A DNA stretch of 64,000 nt, taken from the NCBI GenBank assembly GCA_902489075.1, contig CABTYO010000004.1:62001-126000 (forward strand), in the 5' to 3' direction. The translations under genes and the position numbers were made by a program. How positions within the stretch are numbered: position 1 is the first letter of the stretch; each line of letters opens with the position of its first letter. This DNA is from an uncultured Faecalicatena sp. GTDB lineage: Bacteria > Bacillota > Clostridia > Lachnospirales > Lachnospiraceae. The notes under the pieces are model-generated. The model made no database searches. It worked only from the letters and a program-made list of their open reading frames with translations, and was not told where the DNA came from. Below, piece by piece: positions 26,542 through 34,968 of this stretch.

Positions 26542-27450
26542 TTATTTCCCGGCCAGTGCCCTCAATCGCTGCTGATAGCTGTCTGTACCTTCGCCATGTA
26601 CCAATTCTACGATTTTGGCTCCTGCATCCATGATTTTTTCAAAATCCATTCCAGTCTCCACACCCATAGAATCCAGCATGAACAGAACGTCCTCTGTGGA
26701 AATGTTGCCTGTTGCTCCTTTTATGTAAGGGCATCCGCCAAGTCCTGCAAGCGATGTATCGATCTTGTCGATCCCAGCTTCCATCGCGGCCACCACATTG
26801 GCAAGCCCCATGCCTCTTGTATTGTGCATATGAAGCATCCAGTCCATGTCTGGAAATGCATCTCTAAGAGCCATTGTTCTTTCATACACAAGCTTTGGTG
26901 TGCCAAGTCCCGCAGAATCAGAAAGAGAGATCTGCGTGGCGCCTGCATCCTGAAATGCTTTTACGATTTCCTTGATGAAATCAAAGGGAATCACACCCTC
27001 CCACTGGGATGCGAACGGTAGTGAAATCGATCCTGCGAACCCCATCTTGTTGTCTCTGGCGATCTGTCCTGATTCGGCAAAGGTCTTCATGGACTCCAGC
27101 GGGGAACGTCCAGCCCCTGCTTTGTTATGTTCCATGCTCGCGGAAACATTCAGCTTGATCTTCTGGCATCCGCATGCCGCCGCTCTTCTGACATCGTCCG
27201 GAAGATATACGAGACCTCTGTACTCCACGCCTTCTTTCTTATGAAGCTTTTCGAATACTTTGTCGGTATCCTTCATTTTGTACATGGTCTCATAAGTGGA
27301 AAATGCTCCTACTTCGATGCTTCTGCATCCGGCATCCACGACTTCCTCGATGATACGCACCTTCTCTTCCACCGGGTAGATCTCCGGGGCCGTCTGGAAT
27401 CCATCTCTGGTAACGACCTCGCAGAGGGTTACTTTTTTGGGTAAATTCAT
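26542..27450 (-). CDS. Hydroxymethylglutaryl-CoA lyase-like aldolase
   Basis: 302 residues, DRE-TIM metallolyase. Catalytic Arg/Asp in VVTRDGFQ, metal-binding HMHNTRGMGLAN, and the HMG-CoA lyase signature GLGGCPYIKGATGN with its active-site Cys. The family cleaves 3-hydroxy-3-methylglutaryl-CoA or related tertiary alcohols to acetoacetate/pyruvate-type products plus an acyl fragment. It is the first gene of the operon behind GntR operators, and starts after GGGAGGAGAAGAAGAC. No CoA-ligase or CoA-transferase gene is visible in the operon, so the substrate may be a free acid rather than a thioester. Confidence 0.9.
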   Translation of the reverse strand: MNLPKKVTLCEVVTRDGFQTAPEIYPVEEKVRIIEEVVDAGCRSIEVGAFSTYETMYKMKDTDKVFEKLHKKEGVEYRGLVYLPDDVRRAAACGCQKIKLNVSASMEHNKAGAGRSPLESMKTFAESGQIARDNKMGFAGSISLPFASQWEGVIPFDFIKEIVKAFQDAGATQISLSDSAGLGTPKLVYERTMALRDAFPDMDWMLHMHNTRGMGLANVVAAMEAGIDKIDTSLAGLGGCPYIKGATGNISTEDVLFMLDSMGVETGMDFEKIMDAGAKIVELVHGEGTDSYQQRLRALAGK

Positions 27451-27493
27451 GTCTTCTTCTCCTCCCTGTCCTTGTTGCTTTCCATCTCTCTAT

Positions 27494-27553
27494 GTGATAT
27501 CACGTGGTTGAATTGATGTTTTATGATTCTTTTGATATTACGTGATGCATCAC
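27494..27553. promoter_or_regulatory. Pair of GntR operator palindromes upstream of the catabolic operon
   Basis: GTGATATCAC (27494-27503) and GTGATGCATCAC (27542-27553) are perfect palindromes about 48 bp apart, between the GntR gene and the first operon gene. The second core, TGATGCATCA, is repeated upstream of the GntR gene itself (28251-28260), as expected for an autoregulated FCD-type repressor. Confidence 0.6.
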
Positions 27554-27580
27554 TTTGTTTTAAAAATATGTTCAGATGGT

Positions 27581-28213
27581 TTACATCCCAATCTGAACAT
27601 ATCCGTCTTTCATTCTCTCGACGGCAGCACTCGTATGCTGATACATACATTCCAGTGCCTCTTCATACTTTTTCTCTTCTACCAGTTTCAAAAACTTCTC
27701 GTGCTCTTCAATCGGCAGGCTGCTGTGTTCCTTCACGATCTTGCGGGAACCTACCCGGTACTGGCTGCGCACGCTTCTGTAAAAATCAGAGAGCTGCTTG
27801 TTCCTTAATAGATTGATCAGGTAGATGTGGAACTCTGCATCCACTTCTGTATAAGCCGAAATATCTTTCCTCTCCATCGCCCTCTTCTGCTTCACGATAA
27901 AAGACTTCAGCACCAGGATATCATCCTCCTCAATCTGATCGATGATCTTCGGCAGTACGAACTGCTCCACACACTGTCTGCTCTGGCTGATATTCTGTAT
28001 TGTCTTCATATCGATCTTAGGGACCGAAAAGCCTGCACTGGAGGAAACCTCCAAAAGTCCTTCATTCTGCAGCTTGACAAGCGCCTCTCTTACAGGAGTG
28101 TAACTCAAACCCAGGTCCTTGGCACTCTTGCGGACACTGAAGACTGTCCCCGGCTCGGCGTCCATAATCTCTTCTTTCAGGCTCTCATAGGCCTGATCCT
28201 TTAATGTAGGCAT
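27581..28213 (-). CDS. GntR family transcriptional regulator, FCD (FadR) subfamily
   Basis: 210 residues. Winged helix at residues 5-70 (VRKSAKDLGLSYTPVREALVKLQNEGLLE), then an all-helical FCD ligand domain whose metal-site histidines/Asp can be traced in DAEFHIYLINLLRNK and the C-terminal MYQHTSAAVERM. FCD proteins bind organic acids. It lies directly upstream of, and in the same direction as, the catabolic operon. The palindrome TGATGCATCA precedes both transcription units. The start follows AAAGGAAGTTTATCAG. Confidence 0.92.
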   Translation of the reverse strand: MPTLKDQAYESLKEEIMDAEPGTVFSVRKSAKDLGLSYTPVREALVKLQNEGLLEVSSSAGFSVPKIDMKTIQNISQSRQCVEQFVLPKIIDQIEEDDILVLKSFIVKQKRAMERKDISAYTEVDAEFHIYLINLLRNKQLSDFYRSVRSQYRVGSRKIVKEHSSLPIEEHEKFLKLVEEKKYEEALECMYQHTSAAVERMKDGYVQIGM

Positions 28214-28575
28214 CTGATAAACTTCCTTTGTCTGTTATGTTGATTTCTTGTGATGCATCAATCATATCACCTATACTTTGATTTGTAAATCCTGCAAAAC
28301 TTACAAATGTATTTTAATATTTTTATGCATTATTAACAAAATTGGAGAGATAACCCTGATATTCTCCGTCTTTTTCATAACAATCATTGCTTCTTAAAAA
28401 ACTGTATGCTAGTGTACTGACATAAACCATACTAAATGCCTTTATGTTTCACACAGAATAAATTTCCAGCCTGCAAGACCAGGAAATGAGACGCAGTAGT
28501 AACTGCTTCGGTCGATGGCAGCGGTGTGGATGGAACTTTAATACACTATCATTTATTGGAAAGGAACTTCATGCA
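28214..28575. other. Divergent intergenic region with GntR operator and pyrC leader
   Basis: This 362-bp gap holds the GntR-gene operator (28250-28260). It also holds a short GGAGA/TCTCC hairpin followed by T-residues near 28340-28375, and a GC-richer leader of about 90 nt (28465-28555) before pyrC with possible stem-loops (GTGT...ACAC around GGATGGAAC). The leader faintly recalls the 3' part of a T-box, but no complete T-box can be assembled. Confidence 0.35.
28250..28260. promoter_or_regulatory. GntR operator upstream of the GntR gene
   Basis: The palindrome TGATGCATCA (28251-28260, preceded by G) lies about 37 bp upstream of the GntR start codon. It matches the core of the operator at 27542-27553 in front of the operon, supporting autoregulation. 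Confidence 0.6.
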
Positions 28576-29877
28576 ATGAAAATATGGATCAAAAATGGGC
28601 GTGTCTTAAATCCCGCCACAAAAACAGATGAAATACTGGATATCCTGACTGAGGATTCTTATATAAAACAGATTGGTAAAGAGCTATCGTCAGATGAAAC
28701 CGCCGATGCCGACCGGATCATCGATGCTTCCGGCTGTTACGTCATGCCGGGCCTGATCGACATGCATGTCCACCTGCGGGACCCCGGCCTTACTTATAAG
28801 GAAACCATGGAAACAGGGACGAAAGCTGCCACAATGGGCGGTTTTACCACAATTTTGGCAATGGCCAATACCTCTCCGGTGATTGATGATGCAGAAAAAT
28901 TATCGGCTGTATATGAACACGCGAAGAAGTGTTCCCCGATTCAAGTCTTACAAGTCGGCTCTGTCACGAAAGGATTGGAAGGAACAGAATTGACCGATGC
29001 CGCCGCATTAAAAGAAGCCGGAGCGCCTGCTTTAAGCGAAGACGGCAAGACTGTTATGAATGCTTCCCTCTTTCGGCAGGCGCTTTCTCAGGCCGCGTCT
29101 CTTGATATGCCCGTACTGGATCACTGCGAAGATGTTTCTCTGAAGGGAAAAGGAGCCCTTAATCAGGGGGCGGTTTCCGAGAGGCTGAATGTGGAAGGTA
29201 TTACAAATGCTGTGGAGGACATCATCATAGCCAGAGATATCCTGCTTGCCAAAGAGACGGGTGCCAGGCTGCACATCTGCCACTGCTCCACCGAGGATTC
29301 CATGAAGATCATCCGTGCTGCAAAACAGGATGGGCTATCTGTTACATCAGAAGTCTGCCCTCATCACTTTACCCTGACCGATGCAGACATTATCCCCGGA
29401 GATTCCAATTATAAGATGGCACCGCCGCTGCGTTCCCGAAAAGATGTGAATGCTTTGATTGAAGGATTGAAAGACGGAACAATCGATGTCATCTCCTCAG
29501 ACCACGCCCCACATGCTGCCCATGAAAAAACATCTGATATCGCATCCGCTGCCTTCGGCATCGTTGGTCTGGAGACCTCCGTGCCGCTGACTATCAGTGA
29601 ACTTGTCCGTCCGGGATATCTCACACCTCTGCAGATGACTGAAAAAATGAGCTGGAACCCTGCAAAGATCCTGGGAATTGAGAAAGGGAATCTCGCTGTG
29701 GGGAAAGATGCGGATATTACGATCATCGATCCTGAAACAGAATATGTGATTGACATTGAAACCTTTGCAAGCATGGGGCGCAATACACCATTTCATGGAC
29801 GTAAAGTATGTGGGAAAGTAATGTATACCATTTGTGGTGGAGAAATCTGCAAAAAGGTCAGACCTGCTGCGCAGTAA
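28576..29877 (+). CDS. pyrC: Dihydroorotase
   Basis: 433 residues, type I dihydroorotase of pyrimidine biosynthesis (carbamoyl-aspartate to dihydroorotate). Metal ligands in DMHVHLRDPG, further sites HCED, ARLHICHCSTEDS and SDHAPHA, and the closing GKDADITIIDPE of the amidohydrolase composite sandwich. ATG at 28576 follows GAAAGGAAC; an earlier in-frame ATG would add a 30-codon leader with no ribosome site. No other pyr gene is adjacent. Its final codons (KKVRPAAQ) double as the ascending arm of the terminator at 29856-29905. Confidence 0.94.
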   Translation: MKIWIKNGRVLNPATKTDEILDILTEDSYIKQIGKELSSDETADADRIIDASGCYVMPGLIDMHVHLRDPGLTYKETMETGTKAATMGGFTTILAMANTSPVIDDAEKLSAVYEHAKKCSPIQVLQVGSVTKGLEGTELTDAAALKEAGAPALSEDGKTVMNASLFRQALSQAASLDMPVLDHCEDVSLKGKGALNQGAVSERLNVEGITNAVEDIIIARDILLAKETGARLHICHCSTEDSMKIIRAAKQDGLSVTSEVCPHHFTLTDADIIPGDSNYKMAPPLRSRKDVNALIEGLKDGTIDVISSDHAPHAAHEKTSDIASAAFGIVGLETSVPLTISELVRPGYLTPLQMTEKMSWNPAKILGIEKGNLAVGKDADITIIDPETEYVIDIETFASMGRNTPFHGRKVCGKVMYTICGGEICKKVRPAAQ

Positions 29878-29905
29878 TGCGCAGAGGGGTCTGACCCTTT
29901 TGCTC
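29856..29905 (+). terminator. Terminator overlapping the pyrC stop codon (left copy of the repeat)
   Basis: The end of pyrC (AAGGTCAGACC and CTGCGC) pairs with GCGCAG and GGGTCTGACCC, followed by TTTTGCTC. The 26 bases 29880-29905 are identical to 31444-31469, so the same terminator half recurs on the far side of the XRE/HipA-like module. Confidence 0.8.
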
Positions 29906-29999
29906 CGTCATCATCCTTAGATTTTTTTGATGTCAGCTGTTCATATTGACGGATAGTCGGTATACCGATATAATGTAAGAAAGAGAAAGGGTGATTATT

Positions 30000-30461
30000 A
30001 TGAATCTGCAATCTTATATTGACAGTAAGAATATAACCAAATACCGTTTATCACAAATCAGTGGCATTCCAAAGACAACTGTTATTGATATTTGTTCCGG
30101 CAAAAGCTCATTGCAAAAATGTTCTGCCCGCACGGTGCAGCAGCTTGCAAAAGCGCTAGACTGCACAATGGAATTTATTATGTCTTTAGATACAACTAAT
30201 GAGGACTATAACCGTGACACTGGGTTACCCTTAAATAAAAATTATCTTGAATGTGATTTACCACCTTATCTACAATCCTCTCTGAAAAATATGATTGCTT
30301 CTTGGAAGCTTATAGACAGCGGTAAAAAGGACTACCACTGGGATATGTGCTGGAGTGAGTTAAATGCGGATATCAATTCCGCAGAGACCGAACAGGAAAT
30401 ATCCTCTGAACAGGCCTGGTATTTACGAGAAAAGTATTTAAGAATGAAACGGGGTGACTAA
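30000..30461 (+). CDS. XRE family regulator, antitoxin partner of the HipA-like kinase
   Basis: 153 residues. HTH at residues 1-60 (YRLSQISGIPKTTVIDICSGKSSL), then an acidic C-terminal region with no recognised domain. A GTG nine bases upstream is possible, but ATG at 30000 is at better spacing from AAAGG. It ends two bases before the HipA-like gene. The pair is a typical toxin-antitoxin arrangement with the DNA-binding antitoxin first. It is lower in GC than the flanking pyrC and rbs genes. Confidence 0.8.
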   Translation: MNLQSYIDSKNITKYRLSQISGIPKTTVIDICSGKSSLQKCSARTVQQLAKALDCTMEFIMSLDTTNEDYNRDTGLPLNKNYLECDLPPYLQSSLKNMIASWKLIDSGKKDYHWDMCWSELNADINSAETEQEISSEQAWYLREKYLRMKRGD

Positions 30462-30463
30462 GA

Positions 30464-31342
30464 ATGATTGATTTTACAAACCTGCCTGTGCGTAACAAAA
30501 CCTACGCTGGTGCAAATGGAAGCAAGATTTCTGTTTTGTATAACAACGAGCTGTATATGCTTAAGTTTCCCGCTATTCCTGCAATCAACCAGGAAATGAG
30601 TTATGCAAACGGTTGTATATCTGAATATCTCGGCTGCCATATTTTTGAGAGCATCGGTATTCCGGTACAGGAAACCTTACTCGGAACTTATACTAAAAAC
30701 GAAAAGCAAAAAATTGTTGTTGCCTGTAAAGATTTTACGGCAGGCGGTCTTCTTCTTCAAGATTTTGCTTCACTGAAAAACACGATTATTGATTCTACTC
30801 ATAATGGTTATGGCACAGAACTGAATGATATTGTTAAAACCTTAGAGGAACAAACTGCTCTTGACCCGCAGAAGTTAACCGAATGGTTTTGGGACATGTT
30901 TATCGTTGATGCCCTTATAGGAAATTGGGACAGACACAACGGTAACTGGGGGTTCCTTTATAACATCAGCACCGATGAAATCACGCTCGCTCCCATATAT
31001 GATTGCGGAAGCTGCTTGTTCCCACAGGCAGATGAAGAAATAATGCGGCGTACTTTAGATGATCCTGCAGAACGTGAAGTACGAATCTTTGAAAGACCGC
31101 TCTCCGGGATTAAAATTAACGGTCAAAAAATACAATATTTTAAGTTTATTTCTTCTTTGGAAAACAACGATTGCAATCATGCGTTAAAGCGAATTTTGCC
31201 TAAAGTTGATATGAATAAAATCTATAAAATTATTGACGAAACACCTTTTATATCAGATCTCCAAAAAGATTTCTATAAGACTATGCTAAGGGAACGAAAG
31301 GAGCGTATTTTAGACTTTTCATATCAAAAACTATGTGGATAG
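30464..31342 (+). CDS. HipA/CtkA-like serine/threonine kinase toxin
   Basis: 292 residues, shorter than classical HipA (about 430) and lacking its N-terminal domain, as in CtkA-type kinases. Lys34 (YMLKFP) is the likely ATP lysine. The catalytic loop is NWDRHNGNWG (Asp156, Asn159/161), and YDCGSCL (Asp180) corresponds to the metal-binding DFG-like site. HipA toxins phosphorylate aminoacyl-tRNA synthetases; the target here is unknown. The gene is coupled to the XRE gene with a 2-bp gap. The module is bracketed by identical terminator halves, suggesting recent insertion. Confidence 0.82.
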   Translation: MIDFTNLPVRNKTYAGANGSKISVLYNNELYMLKFPAIPAINQEMSYANGCISEYLGCHIFESIGIPVQETLLGTYTKNEKQKIVVACKDFTAGGLLLQDFASLKNTIIDSTHNGYGTELNDIVKTLEEQTALDPQKLTEWFWDMFIVDALIGNWDRHNGNWGFLYNISTDEITLAPIYDCGSCLFPQADEEIMRRTLDDPAEREVRIFERPLSGIKINGQKIQYFKFISSLENNDCNHALKRILPKVDMNKIYKIIDETPFISDLQKDFYKTMLRERKERILDFSYQKLCG

Positions 31343-31413
31343 GAACGTTCCAATGTGTAGAGACAATATAATTGAAACTAATTAAATTGAATAGGGGCAG
31401 TATGTTCAATTTT

Positions 31414-31466
31414 CAAAAGGGTCAGACCCCTCTGCGATTTATCCGCAGAGGGGTCTGACCCTTTTG
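31414..31466. terminator. Bidirectional terminator between the HipA-like gene and the rbs operon
   Basis: A perfect stem of at least 22 bp (31415-31436 with 31444-31465, arms beginning AAAAGGGTCAGACCCC) around a 7-nt loop, with A/T tails on both sides. It serves the HipA-like gene (plus) and rbsB (minus). Its right half is identical to 29880-29905 at the end of pyrC. Confidence 0.9.
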
Positions 31467-31493
31467 CTCTTCATATTCAGAATATTCTGAAAT

Positions 31494-32414
31494 CTATTTG
31501 ATCAACTCTACTTCTACCGGTATGGATTTCTCCACGCTTTCGCCCTGGATCATCTTGAGGGCTGTCAGGACTGCGGTCTCACCCATCAGTTCCGGTTTCT
31601 GTGCTACGGTTGCTGCCATTTTGCCGGCTTTTACTGCGGCTACAGCATCATCTGTGGCATCGAATCCGACGACTTTGATATCTTTGCCGGAGGCGGAGAT
31701 TGCCTCGACTGCGCCTAATGCCATCTCGTCGTTGTGGGCGAACACGCCTTTGATCGCGCCGTCGGACTGCAGGATGTTCTCCATGACGTTCATTCCTTCT
31801 GCACGGTTGAAGTTGGCGGACTGGCTCGCTACGACGTCAAAGTCTTTGTCTGCTACCTGGTGGAAACCTTCTCCACGGTCGATGGTCGCGGATGCTCCAG
31901 GAACGCCCTGGATCTCGGCAACTTTTGCGCCGTCTCCGACCAGTTCTTTCAAGTATTCAGTTGCCATTTTTGCACCTTCCACGTTATCAGATGCGATCTG
32001 GCAGTCTACGTCTGCTCCGTTGACCACGCGGTCTACGGAAATGACTTTGATTCCTTTTGACAGTGCATCTTTGACAACCGGGCCGACTGCATCGGAGTCT
32101 ACCGGGTTGACGATCAGAACGCTGACATTTCTGGAAATCAGGTCTTCGATATCACTGGTCTGTTTTGCCGCATCATCCCCGGCATCTACCACGATCAGGT
32201 CCACATCTTTCTCGGATGCAGTCGCTTTTGCACCGTCAGAAAGGGATACGAAGAACGGATTGTTCAATGTGGATACGGAAAATCCGATTGCGCCGCTGCC
32301 TTCGTTGGTGGCGCCTGTGTTGTCCTCTCCGTCGATTGTGATTGCATTGCAGCCTGTCGCTGTAAATAATACGGCACAAGCCAATACTGATACTACTAAT
32401 TTCTTTAATTTCAT
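31494..32414 (-). CDS. rbsB: Ribose ABC transporter substrate-binding lipoprotein
   Basis: 306 residues. Signal peptide with lipobox ending TATGC (Cys22), then a type I periplasmic-binding fold: GFSVSTLNNPFFVSLSDGA, IVVDAGDDAAKQ, NPVDSDAVGP, SVDRVV, FAHNDEMALGAVEA and the sugar-contact VVGFDATDDA. It captures D-ribose outside the cell for RbsAC. ATG at 32414 is favoured over a GTG three codons upstream because AAAGG lies 8 bases away. It is last in the rbs operon. Confidence 0.95.
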   Translation of the reverse strand: MKLKKLVVSVLACAVLFTATGCNAITIDGEDNTGATNEGSGAIGFSVSTLNNPFFVSLSDGAKATASEKDVDLIVVDAGDDAAKQTSDIEDLISRNVSVLIVNPVDSDAVGPVVKDALSKGIKVISVDRVVNGADVDCQIASDNVEGAKMATEYLKELVGDGAKVAEIQGVPGASATIDRGEGFHQVADKDFDVVASQSANFNRAEGMNVMENILQSDGAIKGVFAHNDEMALGAVEAISASGKDIKVVGFDATDDAVAAVKAGKMAATVAQKPELMGETAVLTALKMIQGESVEKSIPVEVELIK

Positions 32415-32434
32415 CGCTTTCACCTTTCCCTTTC

Positions 32435-33373
32435 CTATCGTTTGCGGTCTGAAAGTACTGCAACGAGGATCACCAAACCTTTGATTACATCCTGATAATA
32501 TGAGGAAACCCCCAGGATATTCAATCCGTTATTTAATACTGCAATGATCAGCACGCCGACCAGTGTTCCGTAGATTTTACCGCGTCCGCCGCTCATGCTT
32601 GTTCCGCCCAGAGCAACGGCTGCGATGGCATCCAGCTCATATCCGTCACCCAGTGTCGGCTGTGCGGATTCAAGTCTGGACAGAAGGATAAGACCGGAAA
32701 GTGCTGCCATGAATCCGGAGATCGCGTAGGCAATAATTTTCGTCTTATGAATGTTAATTCCGGCAAGTTTTGCACATTTTGCATTGCTTCCTGTTGCATA
32801 GATTGCACGGCCGAAAGTTGTTTTCTGTAACAAGATATAAAATCCGATGAAAATAAGCAGAAGCAGGATGACCGGAATCGGGATATGATAAAAGTTTCCT
32901 TTTCCCACTACTTTTAAAGTAAAGCTGCCACCGAGGTTGGAAATTGGCTTTCCATTTGTAAAGATCATAGTTAATCCACGGTAAACTGTCATGGTGATCA
33001 GGGTTGCGATAAATGGCTGCAGTCTTCCTTTTGTGACGAGCACACCACTCACACAACCGAGTAAAATACCAATCACAAGTGCAAGGATCATTGCCAGGCC
33101 TACCGGTACGCCATTTACGATCATTCCTGCACAAAGGGCTGTTGACAGGGCCAGTACAGATCCGACTGACAGGTCAATCGCATCGGTCAGGATGACGCAG
33201 GTCATACCAAATGCAATCAGTCCGTTGATGGATGACTGACGCAGCAGGGATAAAAAGTTGCTCCATGTTCGAAACTCAGGGCTTACACAGCTGATTCCGA
33301 TTACAAGCAGAACCAGCGCAATCAACGCACCCAGATCCTGGGCATAGTTTAAAATTTTATTCTTCTCTTTCAT
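32435..33373 (-). CDS. rbsC: Ribose ABC transporter permease
   Basis: 312 residues, BPD_transp_2 family, eight to ten transmembrane helices. Family motifs: GMTCVILTDAIDLSVGSVLAL, NGKPISNLG, the GSNAKCAKLAGI coupling helix and GGTSMSGGRGKIYGTLVG. The ATG overlaps the rbsA stop codon. It forms the membrane channel for ribose import. Confidence 0.95.
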   Translation of the reverse strand: MKEKNKILNYAQDLGALIALVLLVIGISCVSPEFRTWSNFLSLLRQSSINGLIAFGMTCVILTDAIDLSVGSVLALSTALCAGMIVNGVPVGLAMILALVIGILLGCVSGVLVTKGRLQPFIATLITMTVYRGLTMIFTNGKPISNLGGSFTLKVVGKGNFYHIPIPVILLLLIFIGFYILLQKTTFGRAIYATGSNAKCAKLAGINIHKTKIIAYAISGFMAALSGLILLSRLESAQPTLGDGYELDAIAAVALGGTSMSGGRGKIYGTLVGVLIIAVLNNGLNILGVSSYYQDVIKGLVILVAVLSDRKR

Positions 33374-34860
33374 TAGATTGTTCCTCCCGTTGCTAACGTC
33401 ATAACATTTTCCTGATTTGCTTCCTCTTTACTGATAATTCCACGGACCAGTCCTTCGCGGACGACCATGATCCGGTCACTCATTCCCAGAACCTCCGGCA
33501 GCTCGGAGGAAACCATGATGATCGCCACGCCGTCTGCCGCCAGTTTATTAATGATCGTATAGATCTCCTTCTTCGCTCCGATATCCACACCCCTGGTCGG
33601 CTCATCCAGGATCAGAATCTTCGGATCCGTGTGAATCCATTTTGCAAAAACAACCTTCTGCTGGTTACCGCCGCTTAAGTTATTGCATTCATGATCCGGT
33701 CCGAAGCACTTGATATGAAGCTCTTCTATTGCCTTAGTTACCAGGTCTTCTTCCTTTTTCTTCTTTAAAAATACGTTCTTATCGGAAACCTTATCCAGAT
33801 TTGCAAGCGCAATGTTCTTCTGGATACTTTCCTCCAGCATCAGACCTTCCGTCTTCCTGTCCTCTGTGATAAATCCAATTCCCTGCTTCATAGCCTGCAT
33901 CGGCGATTTGATCTGGACTTCTTTTCCCTGGATCAGGATCTTTCCACTGTCATAAGGCAGATTTCCGAAAATCGCCTGCATAATCTCTGTACGTCCCGCG
34001 CCCATCAGACCAGATACGCCCAGCACCTCGCCTGCCCTTACGGAAAAGCTGACATTTTCGAACACACCCGCTTTTGTCAGACCTTCCACGCGCAGCATTT
34101 CTTCCTTGATCTCACTGTCTCTGGCAGGATAGCGTTCCCCGATCTCACGTCCGATCATCATCTTGACGATCTCGTTCATATTGGTCTCGGGAATATTTTT
34201 CGTCCCCACATAAGTACCGTCTCTTAATACGGAAATGCGGTCGCACAATTCAAAAATCTCTTCCATACGGTGTGATATGTATACAATAGATACGCCTGAT
34301 TTGCGGAGTCCCTGAATGACTTCAAAAAGGACTGCTGTCTCACTCTGCGTCAGCGCCGCTGTCGGCTCATCCATAATAATGACTTTGGCGTCAACCATCA
34401 GTGCCTTGCAGATTTCAATCATCTGCTGCTGCCCTACGGACAGGTTGGACATGGTCTCTGACGGTGAAATGGATACGCCTAATCTGTCCAGCGCCTCTTT
34501 CGCCTTCTTCCTCATTGCTTTGGAATCACAGAGTCCGAATTTCCCCTTGATTTCCTTCCCCATGAACAGGTTCTCTTCTACCGTCAGGTCAAAAAGCACG
34601 TTCAGTTCCTGATGGATAAATACGATCCCGTCCTTTTCCGCCTCCTGCGGATTTTTGTAGTGCACTTCTTTTCCATCCACAAGCACGGTTCCGGCATCCT
34701 TTGTGTAAACGCCGGTCAAAATCTTCATCAGTGTGGACTTTCCGGCACCATTTTCGCCCATCAGTGCATGGACTTCCCCATCGCCGAGGACAAATCCCGC
34801 ATCTTTTAAGACCTGGTTGGTCCCAAAGGCTTTGTCAATTCCTCTCATTTCTATCTGCAT
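33373..34860 (-). CDS. rbsA: Ribose ABC transporter ATP-binding protein
   Basis: 495 residues with two tandem ABC domains. The first has Walker A GENGAGKST (about residue 36), signature LSVGQQQM and Walker B VIIMDEPT. The second has a degenerate Walker A (GLMGAGRTE), signature LSGGNQQK and ILILDEPTRG. This asymmetry is normal for sugar importers of this class. ATG at 34860 follows AGGAGGAAGTAAT; a longer frame upstream lacks a ribosome site. It energises ribose uptake. Confidence 0.95.
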   Translation of the reverse strand: MQIEMRGIDKAFGTNQVLKDAGFVLGDGEVHALMGENGAGKSTLMKILTGVYTKDAGTVLVDGKEVHYKNPQEAEKDGIVFIHQELNVLFDLTVEENLFMGKEIKGKFGLCDSKAMRKKAKEALDRLGVSISPSETMSNLSVGQQQMIEICKALMVDAKVIIMDEPTAALTQSETAVLFEVIQGLRKSGVSIVYISHRMEEIFELCDRISVLRDGTYVGTKNIPETNMNEIVKMMIGREIGERYPARDSEIKEEMLRVEGLTKAGVFENVSFSVRAGEVLGVSGLMGAGRTEIMQAIFGNLPYDSGKILIQGKEVQIKSPMQAMKQGIGFITEDRKTEGLMLEESIQKNIALANLDKVSDKNVFLKKKKEEDLVTKAIEELHIKCFGPDHECNNLSGGNQQKVVFAKWIHTDPKILILDEPTRGVDIGAKKEIYTIINKLAADGVAIIMVSSELPEVLGMSDRIMVVREGLVRGIISKEEANQENVMTLATGGTI

Positions 34861-34968
34861 ATTACTTCCTCCTGATCTGCAATACAGATGAATCCTTTCC
34901 TGCATCCTGCCCCTGCACTCTCCAAAATGCTGCCCTGAAAATGCCGAAGCTGTCTTATTTACCCCCTG

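Noticed and set aside
31498..32484. 328-codon plus-strand open frame opposite rbsB
   Set aside because: Ser/Thr/Ala-rich antisense translation of a clear ribose-binding protein gene; no ribosome site.
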